A stretch of DNA of 64,000 nucleotides from Deltaproteobacteria bacterium. GTDB taxonomy: Bacteria; Desulfobacterota; Binatia; UTPRO1. The stretch covers positions 1-64,000 of the forward strand of contig JAJCZP010000005.1 of NCBI GenBank assembly GCA_029262315.1, read 5' to 3'. This document shows, piece by piece, positions 18,014 through 27,557 of this stretch. Within the stretch, counting starts at the first letter, position 1. Each line of letters opens with the position of its first letter. The position numbers and the translations under genes were made by a program. The notes under the pieces are model-generated. The model made no database searches, was not told where the DNA came from, and worked only from the letters and a program-made list of their open reading frames with translations.

Positions 18014-20539
18014 CTAGGCGACGGGCTCTTCGCCGTCAGGGCCGACGCGGTACGGTGTCCAGACCAGGGTGAGCTCTTCGACGGCGAGATCCGACTTGCG
18101 GGGGCGGATGGCCACCTCGTCGCACTCGTAGGCCTCGGGGTCGTGGGCGTCGCGGACGTCGGCGAGGTCCTCTTCGAACTTGGCTTCGAGGTCGTCGAGG
18201 CGTCCACGGAGGGTCTCTACTTTTTCGGCCGCGCGGGAGACGTCGCCGCGTTCGCGCGCGGTGCGTCCAGCGCCACGCATCGCCGTCGTGGCACGTCCGA
18301 CCGTGCCGACGCTGGCGGCCTTTCGGCCGAAGAGGGCACCGAGCACCGTGGCGCCCACCGAGATCATGGTCTGGGTCTTCTGCTGGCGATACTGGGACTG
18401 TTCGCGCTCGACCTTGAGCTCCGCCGTCTGGATGCGCTCGCGCATGCGTTGCAGTTTCGGTGTGTAGCGGGCGCGGAGCTTCTCGATGGCGAGGTCGCGA
18501 GCTTCGCGCGCCAGCTCGCGCACGCGCACCCGGAACTCGCCTTCGGTCTGGCCGGGTGTCGAGGTGACTTTCAGGGCCTTGCAGCGCCAGAGCGTGAGCG
18601 CCTTCGAGCGTCCAAGATGCGTCTTCAGCATCTTCTGCCAGCGCGGATACTGCTTGGCGTTGGCGGCGGCGGCCGGTAGGTGCGCAAAGCGGGCGGGTTC
18701 TTCGGGGCTGTCGTCGAGGTCGGGCGCTCTGCCTTCGCTCTCGCTGGCGTCGCCCCAGGGCGAGCCGCGGAGCCGACTGGCAAGCGGTGCGACGACCGTC
18801 AGACTCGACCACTCGTCGACCTCGGCGCGCGCGTTCACATAGTGCAGGGTGGCGGTCGCCAGGAGGCCGGGGCGGTAGAGCAGGTCGCTGTCGGCCGCGA
18901 TCTGACGACGCACGGGAAGAAACCCTTCGGTGACATTCGGCGGTAGGACGGGGCGGGGTGCGTCGGCCGCTTTCGCCGGGGCGCGTGTGGCGGTGGCGGG
19001 TGAGGGCTTGGCGGCCGCGGCGCCGGTTGCGCGGATACGTGCGGATTTCTTACGTCCGGACGGCGGGGTCGCCGCGTCTCGGGCGGGCGCATCGTCGTTG
19101 GCGTTCGAGGGTGGCTGATCACCCGGGCCCGCGAGCCGCTTGATCTGCTCGCGCGTGAGCGGCCCTGCGAGATACGACAGCGCCCAGCGCGTGTGGAACA
19201 CCACGGGCTCGTCGTCGTGCACGTTATGGAGGAGGAAGACGCGGCTTCCGAGGCCCGCGAGGGTCCGCTCCATGGCGGCGCGATCGAAGCCCGCCGCGGC
19301 GCCGGCGGCGGCACCTTCGAGGCCTTCCATGACGCGCGCCTTGTCGCGTTCGGTCTGCAGGCGGCCGAGCATCCAGGTGCCGCAGTTCGCGAGGCCTTTG
19401 TAGTCGAGGTCCACCGGGTTCTGGGTGGCGAGCACGACACCCAGGCCGTAGGCGCGGGCCTGCTTCAGGAGCGTCAGCATCGGCCGCTTGGACGGCGGAT
19501 TGGCCGTCGGCGGGAAGTAGCCGAAGACCTCATCCATATAAAGCAGCGCCCGGAGGCTCTGCGTGCCCGGTTGCGCTCGCGCCCAGGCCAGGACTTCGTT
19601 CAACAGCATCGTCACGAAGAACATCCGCTCCGCATCCGACAGATGCGCGATCGAGATGATCGCCAGGCGCGGCGCGCCCTCTTCGGTGTAGAGCAGGCGG
19701 CCGACATCGAGCGCCTCGCCGGTCATCCAGGGCGCGAAGCCTGGGGATGCCAGGAGGTTGTTCAGGCGCATCGCGAGCGCGAAGCGCTCCTTGGCCGGAA
19801 AGAACGATTCCAGGTCGAGCACGCCGACCTGTTCGATCGGCGGCTTCTGGATCTCGCCGATCAGCGTCGCCAAGTCGCGATCCTCGCCCGCCCGCCAGGC
19901 GCGGTCGAGGAGCATCGACACCAGAATGTGCTCGCGACTCGTGATCGGATCCGCCTCGATGCCGAGGAGCGCCAGGAGCCCGGAGGTTGCCGTCTGCACC
20001 CGTTCGCGAAGAGCGTCGGCGTCTTCCGCAAGACTCGCCGCCGGCGCATTGAACGAGCGCAAGACCGTGAGCGGCACACCCGCCGTACTCCCCGGCGTGT
20101 AGATCGTCGCCTGCGCGGCTTTCTTGAAGCGGCCGACGCGAGCCGCGTCCTGGCCCCAGTCTTTGATGCCCTTCCGCCAGAGCTCGGCCGTCCAGGTCGC
20201 GTGCTCGTCGGGCGTACGACTGGCCCGCGCCGCCGCGCCCTCGTCGATCCAGGGTCGGAAGTCCGCGGGGCGCAAGCGCGGAAACGCCAGCAGCAAGTTC
20301 CCGAGGTCGCCCTTCGGATCGATCGCGATCGCCGGCACACCGTCGAGCGCCGCCTCTTCGAGCAGTCCGACGCCGAGCCCCGTCTTGCCGCTCCCCGTCA
20401 TCCCGACGATCACCGCATGCGTCGTCAGATCCTTCGCGTCGTACAGGATCGGCTCGGGGCCCGTCTCGCCGCTCGCGAGATCGTGCGCCCGACCGAGATA
20501 GAACGCGCCGAGCTTCTCCAGCTTCTCGCTCTTCGTCAC
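18014..20539 (-). CDS. HerA-like/DUF853-type P-loop ATPase
   Basis: An 841-residue protein of the HerA-FtsK-type ATP-binding family. The Walker A loop is GMTGSGKTG (about residues 46-54). A Walker B-like LLYMDEVFGYF is near residue 335, and a sensor-like ATQNPVDLDYK follows. Thr/Pro/Ala-rich linker residues of about 480-540 lead to a C-terminal half with a long charged coiled coil (about 680-800). The HerA class translocates DNA or moves macromolecules. No NurA nuclease gene is adjacent, so a role in end resection is not supported. It converges with the SDR gene. Confidence 0.85.
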   Translation of the reverse strand: MTKSEKLEKLGAFYLGRAHDLASGETGPEPILYDAKDLTTHAVIVGMTGSGKTGLGVGLLEEAALDGVPAIAIDPKGDLGNLLLAFPRLRPADFRPWIDEGAAARASRTPDEHATWTAELWRKGIKDWGQDAARVGRFKKAAQATIYTPGSTAGVPLTVLRSFNAPAASLAEDADALRERVQTATSGLLALLGIEADPITSREHILVSMLLDRAWRAGEDRDLATLIGEIQKPPIEQVGVLDLESFFPAKERFALAMRLNNLLASPGFAPWMTGEALDVGRLLYTEEGAPRLAIISIAHLSDAERMFFVTMLLNEVLAWARAQPGTQSLRALLYMDEVFGYFPPTANPPSKRPMLTLLKQARAYGLGVVLATQNPVDLDYKGLANCGTWMLGRLQTERDKARVMEGLEGAAAGAAAGFDRAAMERTLAGLGSRVFLLHNVHDDEPVVFHTRWALSYLAGPLTREQIKRLAGPGDQPPSNANDDAPARDAATPPSGRKKSARIRATGAAAAKPSPATATRAPAKAADAPRPVLPPNVTEGFLPVRRQIAADSDLLYRPGLLATATLHYVNARAEVDEWSSLTVVAPLASRLRGSPWGDASESEGRAPDLDDSPEEPARFAHLPAAAANAKQYPRWQKMLKTHLGRSKALTLWRCKALKVTSTPGQTEGEFRVRVRELAREARDLAIEKLRARYTPKLQRMRERIQTAELKVEREQSQYRQQKTQTMISVGATVLGALFGRKAASVGTVGRATTAMRGAGRTARERGDVSRAAEKVETLRGRLDDLEAKFEEDLADVRDAHDPEAYECDEVAIRPRKSDLAVEELTLVWTPYRVGPDGEEPVA

Positions 20540-20598
20540 GAAAGCGAACGATGCCGCGCAGCAGCGGACGCGTCAATCAAAACGGGTGTATCGGCGGC

Positions 20599-20862
20599 CT
20601 AGGCGGCGACTTCGACTGTCGCGTAGAAATCGACCTTGCGTGTCGTGCGACGCGGCCGTACGAGCCGGTGTCGAGGGTTGGGGATCTTCAGCCCGTCCTC
20701 ACGCATGCCACGAAGATGAGTTGCGAGCGCGCCCTCGATACGCCGGAGTGCTGTGTCGATCGTCTTCCCCGTCGCAACGCACCCGGGAAGATCCAGCACC
20801 GACGCGCCCCAGTCGCTCCCTGGATCCCTGTTGATTCGAACGAGATACTGCACTTTCTTCAT
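20599..20862 (-). CDS. HicB-like protein (orphan antitoxin-type fold)
   Basis: An 87-residue protein. Residues 1-60 match the HicB/UPF0150 N-terminal fold: a short beta hairpin, SVLDLPGCVATGKTIDTALRRIEGAL, then a helix. GGAGG lies upstream of ATG 20862. The HicA toxin (a small double-stranded-RNA-binding protein) is not encoded on either side, so a functional toxin-antitoxin pair is not supported. The C-terminal region is Arg-rich and does not clearly resemble a DNA-binding HTH or RHH. It is probably a free-standing HicB-fold regulator. Confidence 0.7.
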   Translation of the reverse strand: MKKVQYLVRINRDPGSDWGASVLDLPGCVATGKTIDTALRRIEGALATHLRGMREDGLKIPNPRHRLVRPRRTTRKVDFYATVEVAA

Positions 20863-20913
20863 CGCGAGGCCTCCAGCCTAGCCTGTCGCCGAATCGGGGT
20901 CGCGCCGCCTCTA

Positions 20914-21408
20914 TCAGGCGGCCGGTGGTTCGGGTGCTGGTGCCGTCGTCGCCGATGATGGCGTACTCGTTTCGATCGGGCGGATCGTCGATTCCGGCTC
21001 CTCCGGCGGTGCCGCCGCTTGCGCCGCATACAGCAGCGCTGCACCCGCGATGCCTTCGAGTACCGCCGAGGCCCATCCAAACGCGCCCGGGCTGCCGTCC
21101 GAGAAGGCGCCGAAGACCCGGCCGCCGCAGGCGCCGAGCCAGATCATCCCGACCATGAAAATCCGGCTGCGGTGCAGGTACGGGTTCATCGCCGCGATGA
21201 CCGTGAAGACTCCCACCACGGTGAAGATGCCGCCGTAGGCCGCGCGTACCTCGCCATGCACGAAGTTCTCGGTGGATTTCGGATCGACCGCAAAGCCCAG
21301 GACCCGCTCCATCACCATCTCCGGCTCGAGCAGCGCCGCCATCCCGAGGAGCACCATGAAGCCGCCGACCGCAGCCGTAATCACCCGTGGATTCATGGGG
21401 CGGAGCAT
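20914..21408 (-). CDS. DUF4345-like small membrane protein
   Basis: A protein of up to 164 residues; a start at the internal ATG (21393, MNPRVIT) is equally plausible. Four hydrophobic segments are visible, with the layout typical of DUF4345 proteins: a conserved acidic residue in the first loop, and EVRAAYGGIFTVVGVF in the second helix. A Pro/Ala/Glu-rich tail of about 35 residues is probably disordered. Function unknown. Confidence 0.7.
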   Translation of the reverse strand: MLRPMNPRVITAAVGGFMVLLGMAALLEPEMVMERVLGFAVDPKSTENFVHGEVRAAYGGIFTVVGVFTVIAAMNPYLHRSRIFMVGMIWLGACGGRVFGAFSDGSPGAFGWASAVLEGIAGAALLYAAQAAAPPEEPESTIRPIETSTPSSATTAPAPEPPAA

Positions 21409-21495
21409 AGCATCGGCAAAGGGTCGAGCAACCAGGCCCTTGGGGGCGTGGTGGGCGTGAGATCGAGCGAGCGGGCGGGGTGATCGCGGCGAAGG

Positions 21496-21975
21496 TCAGT
21501 CGCGGTCGGGTGCCCGCATCGCGTAAATCCGCGTCAGATCGACTTGGATGACGACCACATTCCGCGCCGCGCCGCTCCGCGATTGCCGCGCCTCCCGGAT
21601 GCTGTCCGGCACCTCGTGCGCCCGCCCGTAGGCGATGAGCGCCGCGCCGTCCCGCCAGGTCGTGAACGCCACGCGCGGGTTCGTCGCCAAATCCTTCCGC
21701 CGGACCGTGTTCTCGTAAATCACCAGTCGAAGCGTCGCCCCCTCGAGCCGCGCGTGCACCGGCGCCGAATGCGGTTGCCCCTGCGGTCCGACCGTCGTCA
21801 TCGCCACCAGCCCCGTGCCGCGCCAGAACTCGACCAATTCGGCTGCCGTCATCTGACGATCCGGAGAGCCGACGGAATCGCCGACCGCGGGTGAGGCGGT
21901 TGCGCTGGAGCGGTCGAGGAGTGCCTGGAGCGCCGCGAGTTCTTCTGCGGTTGGTGGGGGCAGATCGGTCTTCAT
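21496..21975 (-). CDS. Pyridoxamine 5'-phosphate oxidase-like FMN-binding protein
   Basis: A 159-residue protein. After a 35-residue polar N terminus it shows the split beta-barrel pattern of PNPOx-like proteins (GLVAMTTVGPQGQPHSAPVHARL, YENTVRRKDLATNPRVAFTTW). It may bind FMN, F420 or haem; the substrate is unknown. Its ATG overlaps the stop of the ABC ATPase by four bases, so it is the last gene of the PadR-prenyl synthase-ABC operon. Confidence 0.82.
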   Translation of the reverse strand: MKTDLPPPTAEELAALQALLDRSSATASPAVGDSVGSPDRQMTAAELVEFWRGTGLVAMTTVGPQGQPHSAPVHARLEGATLRLVIYENTVRRKDLATNPRVAFTTWRDGAALIAYGRAHEVPDSIREARQSRSGAARNVVVIQVDLTRIYAMRAPDRD

Positions 21976-22688
21976 GCGTTCTTCACCGTACTCGAGATGT
22001 GCGGACTCACTTCGTCAACCGCGCGCCCGTCCCGGAGCGTGATCATCCGATCCCCATACGCCGCCGCCCGAAGATCATGCGTCACGAGCACCACCGTGAG
22101 CCCGGTCTGCTCGCTCGTACTCTTGATCAGCTCGAGAACGTCTTGTCCCATCTTCGAATCCAGATTCCCGGTCGGCTCGTCCGCGAGTAGAAGGACGGGG
22201 TCTATCACGAGCGCCCGCGCGATCGCGACCCGCTGCATCTCGCCCCCGGACAGCTCGCCGGGCCGATGCCCCGCGCGATGACCCATCGAGACGAGGTCGA
22301 GCGCCCGCACCACCCGCTCTACGATCTCCCGTCGTGGCACACCGTCGGCTCGGAGCGGCAATGCGACGTTCTCCACGGCCGTGAGTGTCGGAAGCAGATT
22401 GAAGAACTGAAAGACGATGCCGACGTGGCGCCGCCGGAAGATCGTGAGCGCGTCGTCGCTCATCGTCGATAACCGACTGCCCTCGATGATGACATCGCCG
22501 GACGTCGGTGTGTCCAGGCCGGCCAGGAGATTCAGAAGCGTGCTCTTTCCCGAGCCGCTCGGCCCAGTGATGCTCACGAACTCACCCCGCAGGATGGCGA
22601 GATGCAGTCCGTCGAGCGCGCGCACCTTGTTGGCTCCGGATCCGAAATCCTTGGTGGCGTCTTCGATCTTGATCAGGATGTCTGTCAC
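21972..22688 (-). CDS. ABC transporter ATPase (MacB/LolD type)
   Basis: A 238-residue ATPase. Walker A is GPSGSGKST (about residues 39-47). The signature motif is LSGGEMQRVAIARAL (about 143-157), followed by Walker B LLLADEPTGNLD and H-loop THD. The PTGNLDSK signature places it in the MacB/LolD/FtsE class, which works with FtsX-type permeases. It is five bases downstream of the permease gene and overlaps the PPOX-like gene by four bases. Confidence 0.95.
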   Translation of the reverse strand: MTDILIKIEDATKDFGSGANKVRALDGLHLAILRGEFVSITGPSGSGKSTLLNLLAGLDTPTSGDVIIEGSRLSTMSDDALTIFRRRHVGIVFQFFNLLPTLTAVENVALPLRADGVPRREIVERVVRALDLVSMGHRAGHRPGELSGGEMQRVAIARALVIDPVLLLADEPTGNLDSKMGQDVLELIKSTSEQTGLTVVLVTHDLRAAAYGDRMITLRDGRAVDEVSPHISSTVKNA

Positions 22689-22693
22689 TCCGC

Positions 22694-25252
22694 CTACTCC
22701 CTCTGGACGCTTTCAAGGACCGTTCCTGCGGTGATCCTGCGCGCCGGGAGATAGCCTGCGAACGCGGCGGCGGCCGTCGTCGCAATCATCGTCGAGAACG
22801 CTAAGGTCAGGGGGAAGTAGAAGTCCAGCGACCACCCCATGTCGATACGAAGGGAGTGGGTGACCATGAAGAAGGAGGCGGCACCGCCAGCGATCACGCC
22901 GAGCAGTCCTCCTGTCAGACCCATGAGGCCGGCTTCAACAACGACCGCTCGCCTGATCTGTCCGCGGGTAACGCCAATGCTTCGCAGCAGTCCGATCTCT
23001 CGTCGCCGATCGAGGACGGATGCGAGGAGAAGATTGGCGACGCTGAGGATCGCGATCAGTGAGGCGAAGACCTGGAGCGAATCGAGTACCCGTAGCAGGC
23101 TGTGTACTCTTCCTTCGACCTCCTCACGAAACTCGACGTTCGTGATCATATTGACCTGCGGCTCGTCGGCTATCGCCACGGCGACGGCATCACGGACCGC
23201 GGCGACGCTGGCTTCTGGGGCCGTCCAAATTTTGGCGTAAGTCAGACGAGTATCCTGCCAGAGCTCTTGATAGACGTCGATGTCCACGAACACCGTGCCG
23301 AGATCGAAGGTGTAGTCTCGCACGACGGCTCGTACGGCGAAGGTTCTCATTCCGGCGGCAGTCGGTAGCGCGATTTCATCGCCGATCTCTGCGGAGAATC
23401 GAAAGGCGAAGCTCTCGCTTATGAACAAGGCGTCACCGCGCTCGGCTTCCTCGTACGCACCCGGGGTGGATTGAGTAATGACAAGGGGAGACTTGTCGGG
23501 TCGATTCGTCCTGTCGAACGCCACGATGACGATCGGGCTCTCCTCGAAAACGAGGAGAGCCTTCCGATAGCGCTCGACACTATGTACGTCAGGGATCCGC
23601 GCCAGGTCTGTCGCCAGCGTGCTCTGAAACGTAGTGGCTGCCAGTCCGGGCGAGGTGCCCACGATCAGATTCGAGTCGAACGTTCTGTCGAGCCAGCCCC
23701 GCAGGTTTCCCGTAATGCTGTAAACGACGGAGCCCAGTACGACGACCAGTGCATACCCGACCATGATTGCCGACGCGGTTGCCGCCGCGCGTCTAGGCTG
23801 CCTGGCGAAGAAGTCGGCCGCCAGATCGACGATCAAGGTCGCTCGTCCTTTCAGGGGGCGGACGATGGCCGCGACGAGGGTGACGAAGGCAGGGGCGAAG
23901 AGAGCCGACCCAGTAAGCAGAAGCCCGTGCCCGAGCATGATCCACGCCGTCTTGGTTCCTGGGGTTGGAAGCCGCAGGTCGGTTTTGAGTACGAGTATCG
24001 CGGTGAGAACCACGGCGGTTCCGAGGGCCAGCGACGTAGGAGTGATGGAGGGTTCACTGCTTCCCGAGGTCGATCGTAAGACTTGGGCCGGCGGTTGCCC
24101 GGCGGCGCGAAAAGCTGGCAGGCAACTAGCCAGGACGCAGGTGGTTACGCCGAGCGCGACGGCAATCATCGTTTCGCCGAGAGGGGGAGACAACTCCGCT
24201 CCCGCAACATGGGCGACGTACATCTCGGTGACTCCGGCCATTGCGGTGCTCAGCGAGAGCCGGGCGAGGAGGTATCCACCGAGGACACCGCCGGCGGAGC
24301 CCAGGAGGCCGACGAGCGTCCCTTCCGCCAGAAACACAGCGACGATCGATGATCTAGTAAAGCCGAGAGCTCGCGCGACGGCGATATCCCTCCGGCGTTG
24401 GTCCACGGAGATCGCCATCGTTTGGTAGATGATGAAGAACGCGACGATCATGGTCACCAGGCTTGCCAACCAGAGCGCAACGCGAAGAGATCCGAGTAGC
24501 GCCCCGAATTGCCGGCCACGAATCGAAGTTGGTTGTACTTGGGCTCGCCCGGCGAGGGCTTCCTGCAGCGCGGCTTCTACGGTTGGCTGATCCGCCCCAT
24601 CTGCAAGCGTGATGTAGATCGCTTGGACGAGTCCAGGCTTGAGAAGGAGTCGCTGGGCATTGGGCAGATCGAGAAGGGCGACGGCACCGTCGTGCAGCTT
24701 CACGGGTCCCACAGGGTCGACCAGGCCTCTTATGGTGAAAGTTTGCAGACCTGCCGGGGTGCTGAGATCGATCGTAGCTCCGAGATCTAGATGCAGTCGT
24801 TCCATCAGAGGCGTGCCGAGCGCGATTGAGTCCAGAGAGTTCAGAAAGCTGATCTCGTGTCGTATGTGGACATGCTCGCGCGGGAACTGTGGATTGCGGT
24901 GCCCCACCTGTTCCAAGAAGTCGACTCCGAACACTGCGATGCGAACGTCGGGCTGGTCGATGGGTCGGAACGAGCCCTGCACGAGTGCCGAGGCATGCTG
25001 TACCCCTGGGACCTCTTGCGCGATGAGCGCGAGAGATTCCGGAATGCCACTTTCGGGTCCGGCAATCTGCAGGACGGCGTCCCCTGCGATCACGTCGACT
25101 CCGCGTTCGAACGCTCCTACGATGGAGCGGTTGAGCGTGGCCATGGCGACCATGCCTTGCACGCCGATGATGACGCCGAGGAGGGTCAGAGCCATGCGTG
25201 CAGGGTTCGAGCGCAGGTAGGGCAGGCTGACCGTGGAGAGTAGGGTGATCAT
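22694..25252 (-). CDS. FtsX/MacB-type ABC permease
   Basis: An 852-residue protein with two FtsX domains. There is a first transmembrane helix at the N terminus (LTLLGVIIGVQGMVAMATL), a periplasmic MacB-like core, a set of three to four helices around residues 260-390, a second N-terminal-like helix around 490-515, and a final set around 730-845. It should form a mechanotransmission complex with the ATPase, for example for lipoprotein, lipid or peptide export. It is translationally coupled (ATGA overlap) to the upstream prenyl synthase gene. Confidence 0.93.
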   Translation of the reverse strand: MITLLSTVSLPYLRSNPARMALTLLGVIIGVQGMVAMATLNRSIVGAFERGVDVIAGDAVLQIAGPESGIPESLALIAQEVPGVQHASALVQGSFRPIDQPDVRIAVFGVDFLEQVGHRNPQFPREHVHIRHEISFLNSLDSIALGTPLMERLHLDLGATIDLSTPAGLQTFTIRGLVDPVGPVKLHDGAVALLDLPNAQRLLLKPGLVQAIYITLADGADQPTVEAALQEALAGRAQVQPTSIRGRQFGALLGSLRVALWLASLVTMIVAFFIIYQTMAISVDQRRRDIAVARALGFTRSSIVAVFLAEGTLVGLLGSAGGVLGGYLLARLSLSTAMAGVTEMYVAHVAGAELSPPLGETMIAVALGVTTCVLASCLPAFRAAGQPPAQVLRSTSGSSEPSITPTSLALGTAVVLTAILVLKTDLRLPTPGTKTAWIMLGHGLLLTGSALFAPAFVTLVAAIVRPLKGRATLIVDLAADFFARQPRRAAATASAIMVGYALVVVLGSVVYSITGNLRGWLDRTFDSNLIVGTSPGLAATTFQSTLATDLARIPDVHSVERYRKALLVFEESPIVIVAFDRTNRPDKSPLVITQSTPGAYEEAERGDALFISESFAFRFSAEIGDEIALPTAAGMRTFAVRAVVRDYTFDLGTVFVDIDVYQELWQDTRLTYAKIWTAPEASVAAVRDAVAVAIADEPQVNMITNVEFREEVEGRVHSLLRVLDSLQVFASLIAILSVANLLLASVLDRRREIGLLRSIGVTRGQIRRAVVVEAGLMGLTGGLLGVIAGGAASFFMVTHSLRIDMGWSLDFYFPLTLAFSTMIATTAAAAFAGYLPARRITAGTVLESVQRE

Positions 25253-26706
25253 CGCAAGGCTGCGGCGGGAGTCTCACGCCTCATCGTGAGGGTGTGAGGC
25301 TCAGCATAGTGGGGCGAAGACTCGCGAACAGTCAGGCTTTCGAGGATCCCATGTTCGAAGCTTGCGTGCTCCGCGTTCGAGAGTCGCGTGCATGCCTCGA
25401 AGGAGACGATGTCCAGGCAATCGGCCAGCGTTATGCTGAGCGCCGGTCTCGCTTCGAGTCGATGCGGGTGGGTCTCTTGATTGCGAAGGGCCGCCGCGCG
25501 TGCCGCCAGCTGAAGAAAATCGCAAGAATCCTGTCGGCTGCAGACCTGATCGGGCGGGAGTCCGCTGAGCGCCGCCAGCGATAGGGTTGGGTGGAGATCG
25601 TGCAGCCGGCGATCCAGCGTTACGTCGACACCTAGTAGCGGGAGAGTTTCCCGTTTCGTAGCTGAGCCGAGGCTGCGGAATCCGGCGAGGCGATCGCAGT
25701 GCGAAGCGTCTACCGGCACGACTTCGGACCCAGAGAGCGTCGCGGGGTGCGTTGCCAGGTGCTCCAGCGCCATCGTCTCAAGAGCGATCCTGCTGGGTCC
25801 CGGCGGTAGCAGTTCCAGGGAGCGGAGTGCCCGAATGACGAGTGCGCGTCCTTCCCGCGCTGCTTCCTGGACGGCACCGTGCTTGACGATCAGGCGCAGG
25901 CATTCCTGTAGATGGGATCGTCGTGGTTCGATCCAGAGCGCGCGTAAGGCCCGCCGCACCTGCGGAGTCCTTTGAGCGAGGATCACGGGTAGCGTCATCA
26001 CCCCGTCTCTGATGTCAGCGCCATTCGCACGCCCGAGGATCGACGGCGAGCCTACGAGATCGGCGATGTCATCGCCGATCTGGAACGCTGCGCCGAGGTC
26101 TCGTGCGAAATTCTGCAGTGAGAGCTGCACAGCGAGCGGTGCCCCGGCCAGTTGGGCACCGCAATGCGCTGCCAGCTCGAAGAAGGCGCTCGTTTTTTCT
26201 CGCACGATGGAGAGTCGAGCTAGCGGGGTGCATGGTTGGCGTAGTCCGAGGAGCTCTCGCACCTGGCCGCGGCAGGTTCGAGTCACGGCGGACGCGAAGG
26301 CGCCTCTTAGCGGTCTGGGAAGGCTCGCGACGAGTGCGCTCGCGAGATGGAGCAGCGCTGTGCCGGCACGAACCGCGGTGTCGAGTCCTCGAGCTCGATG
26401 CAGGGCGGTCGCGTTGCGTCGGGTTGCCGCATCATCGACGATGTCATCGTGGACGAGCGAGCCCAGGTGGGCCAGTTCGATCGCAGCAGCGGCTCGTTCG
26501 AGGTCGGCGACGATGGTTCCAGGGAGACGGCCTATCGAAGCTTGCGCACAATGCCACAGCAGGCGGGATCGCAAGCGTTTGCCGCCCGCGAGAATGATCG
26601 GCATCGCGGGGCGGGCTGCGGGTGTGGCGAGGACCTCGGTCTGAATGCGTCGGCCGAGGCGACCCAGGAACGCGTCGATCGTGTGGGTGTCGTGCCGCTT
26701 GAGCAC
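25249..26706 (-). CDS. Trans-isoprenyl diphosphate synthase-like protein with C-terminal extension
   Basis: I start this at GTG 26706, two bases after the PadR stop, instead of the track's 27534, which would overlap PadR entirely. The result is 485 residues. The first Asp-rich motif is HDDIVDD (residues 86-92), the second GDDIAD (211-216), with GGKRLRSRLL (41-50) for isopentenyl diphosphate binding. It should condense IPP with an allylic diphosphate. Typical enzymes have 300-350 residues. Here about 150 extra residues after position 330 match no domain I recognise. The 3' end overlaps the ABC permease by four bases. A role making an isoprenoid handled by the ABC system is inferred from the operon. 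Confidence 0.88.
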   Translation of the reverse strand: MLKRHDTHTIDAFLGRLGRRIQTEVLATPAARPAMPIILAGGKRLRSRLLWHCAQASIGRLPGTIVADLERAAAAIELAHLGSLVHDDIVDDAATRRNATALHRARGLDTAVRAGTALLHLASALVASLPRPLRGAFASAVTRTCRGQVRELLGLRQPCTPLARLSIVREKTSAFFELAAHCGAQLAGAPLAVQLSLQNFARDLGAAFQIGDDIADLVGSPSILGRANGADIRDGVMTLPVILAQRTPQVRRALRALWIEPRRSHLQECLRLIVKHGAVQEAAREGRALVIRALRSLELLPPGPSRIALETMALEHLATHPATLSGSEVVPVDASHCDRLAGFRSLGSATKRETLPLLGVDVTLDRRLHDLHPTLSLAALSGLPPDQVCSRQDSCDFLQLAARAAALRNQETHPHRLEARPALSITLADCLDIVSFEACTRLSNAEHASFEHGILESLTVRESSPHYAEPHTLTMRRETPAAALR

Positions 26707-26708
26707 GT

Positions 26709-27335
26709 CTATCTCTTGCGTCGGTTCGATGTTCCTGACGGGCGCTTCCGGCGAGGCTTTTGTGAAGGGCGCGACGTTGAGACCTTCGCGTTCGCGTCGG
26801 GGGGCTCCCACGCCTTCAGTACCTCGGCGCAGTGCGCGAGCCACTTCAGGTGGGCCTCGGCGCGGAACAACGCCGCGTCGGCTGCCAAGGAGTTGAGGAG
26901 GCGTTCTTCGGAGTCGAGGGGCTCGAGGCCCCGTCGGTAGGTGGTGAGCTGGGTCAGGTGCTCGCGGTAGACGTGTTCTTGGCGCGCGAGCTGATCGAGG
27001 GACGGATCGAGCGCCTTGGTGTCGAGCATCAGGAGACGAATGAAGATTTCGTCTCGAATCGGTTGCGGACTCCGTGGTGAGCGGCGGAGCCAGGTGTCGA
27101 GAGCACGGCGTCCCTTCGGGGTCAGGGTGTACACCCAGCGACCGATGTGTGAGTCCCCTTGGTCGAAGCGGCCCTCGACCAGGCCCCGGGTGCGGAGATC
27201 TTTTAGGGTCTGATAGATCTGGCCGAAATTCAGCGTCCAGGCTGGACCGACGCGTTCCTCGAACGCCGACTTGATGCGATAGCCGTGTAGCTCCTGTCCA
27301 TCCAATAGTCCGAGGATCGCATAGCGAAGCAGCAT
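26709..27335 (-). CDS. PadR-family transcriptional regulator
   Basis: The start at ATG 27335 gives 208 residues beginning directly with the PadR winged helix (LLRYAILGLLDGQELHGYRIKSAF, then NFGQIYQTLKDLRTRGLV). The C-terminal Vir_C-like helices and a basic tail follow. It is the first gene of the prenyl synthase/ABC operon and probably autoregulates it. The 222-base gap to the divergent CBS gene must hold its operator. Confidence 0.93.
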   Translation of the reverse strand: MLLRYAILGLLDGQELHGYRIKSAFEERVGPAWTLNFGQIYQTLKDLRTRGLVEGRFDQGDSHIGRWVYTLTPKGRRALDTWLRRSPRSPQPIRDEIFIRLLMLDTKALDPSLDQLARQEHVYREHLTQLTTYRRGLEPLDSEERLLNSLAADAALFRAEAHLKWLAHCAEVLKAWEPPDANAKVSTSRPSQKPRRKRPSGTSNRRKR

Positions 27336-27557
27336 GTTGGCTCCTATCTTGGGGCCGCGAGCGCCCCTCGGTTCCGATCGCGAGAAGACCAACATTCTCT
27401 GGGAGGTCGTGCTCCCGTGTCAACGAATCTGCGCCGTCTCTCCATAGATAGATGTGACATATAGGGCCGCGCCAGACCGCATGGTTGAGTCCAGGTTGCC
27501 GCTCGTGCCCCACGCGTCCTTGCGCTCCCTCCACCGATCTCGTACCGTTTTGACGCG

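Noticed and set aside
19193-20602. 469-residue plus-strand frame
   Set aside because: Antisense to the HerA-like ATPase with its Walker motifs.
20599-20862. HicAB toxin-antitoxin system
   Set aside because: Only the HicB-like partner is present; no HicA-like small protein lies on either side.
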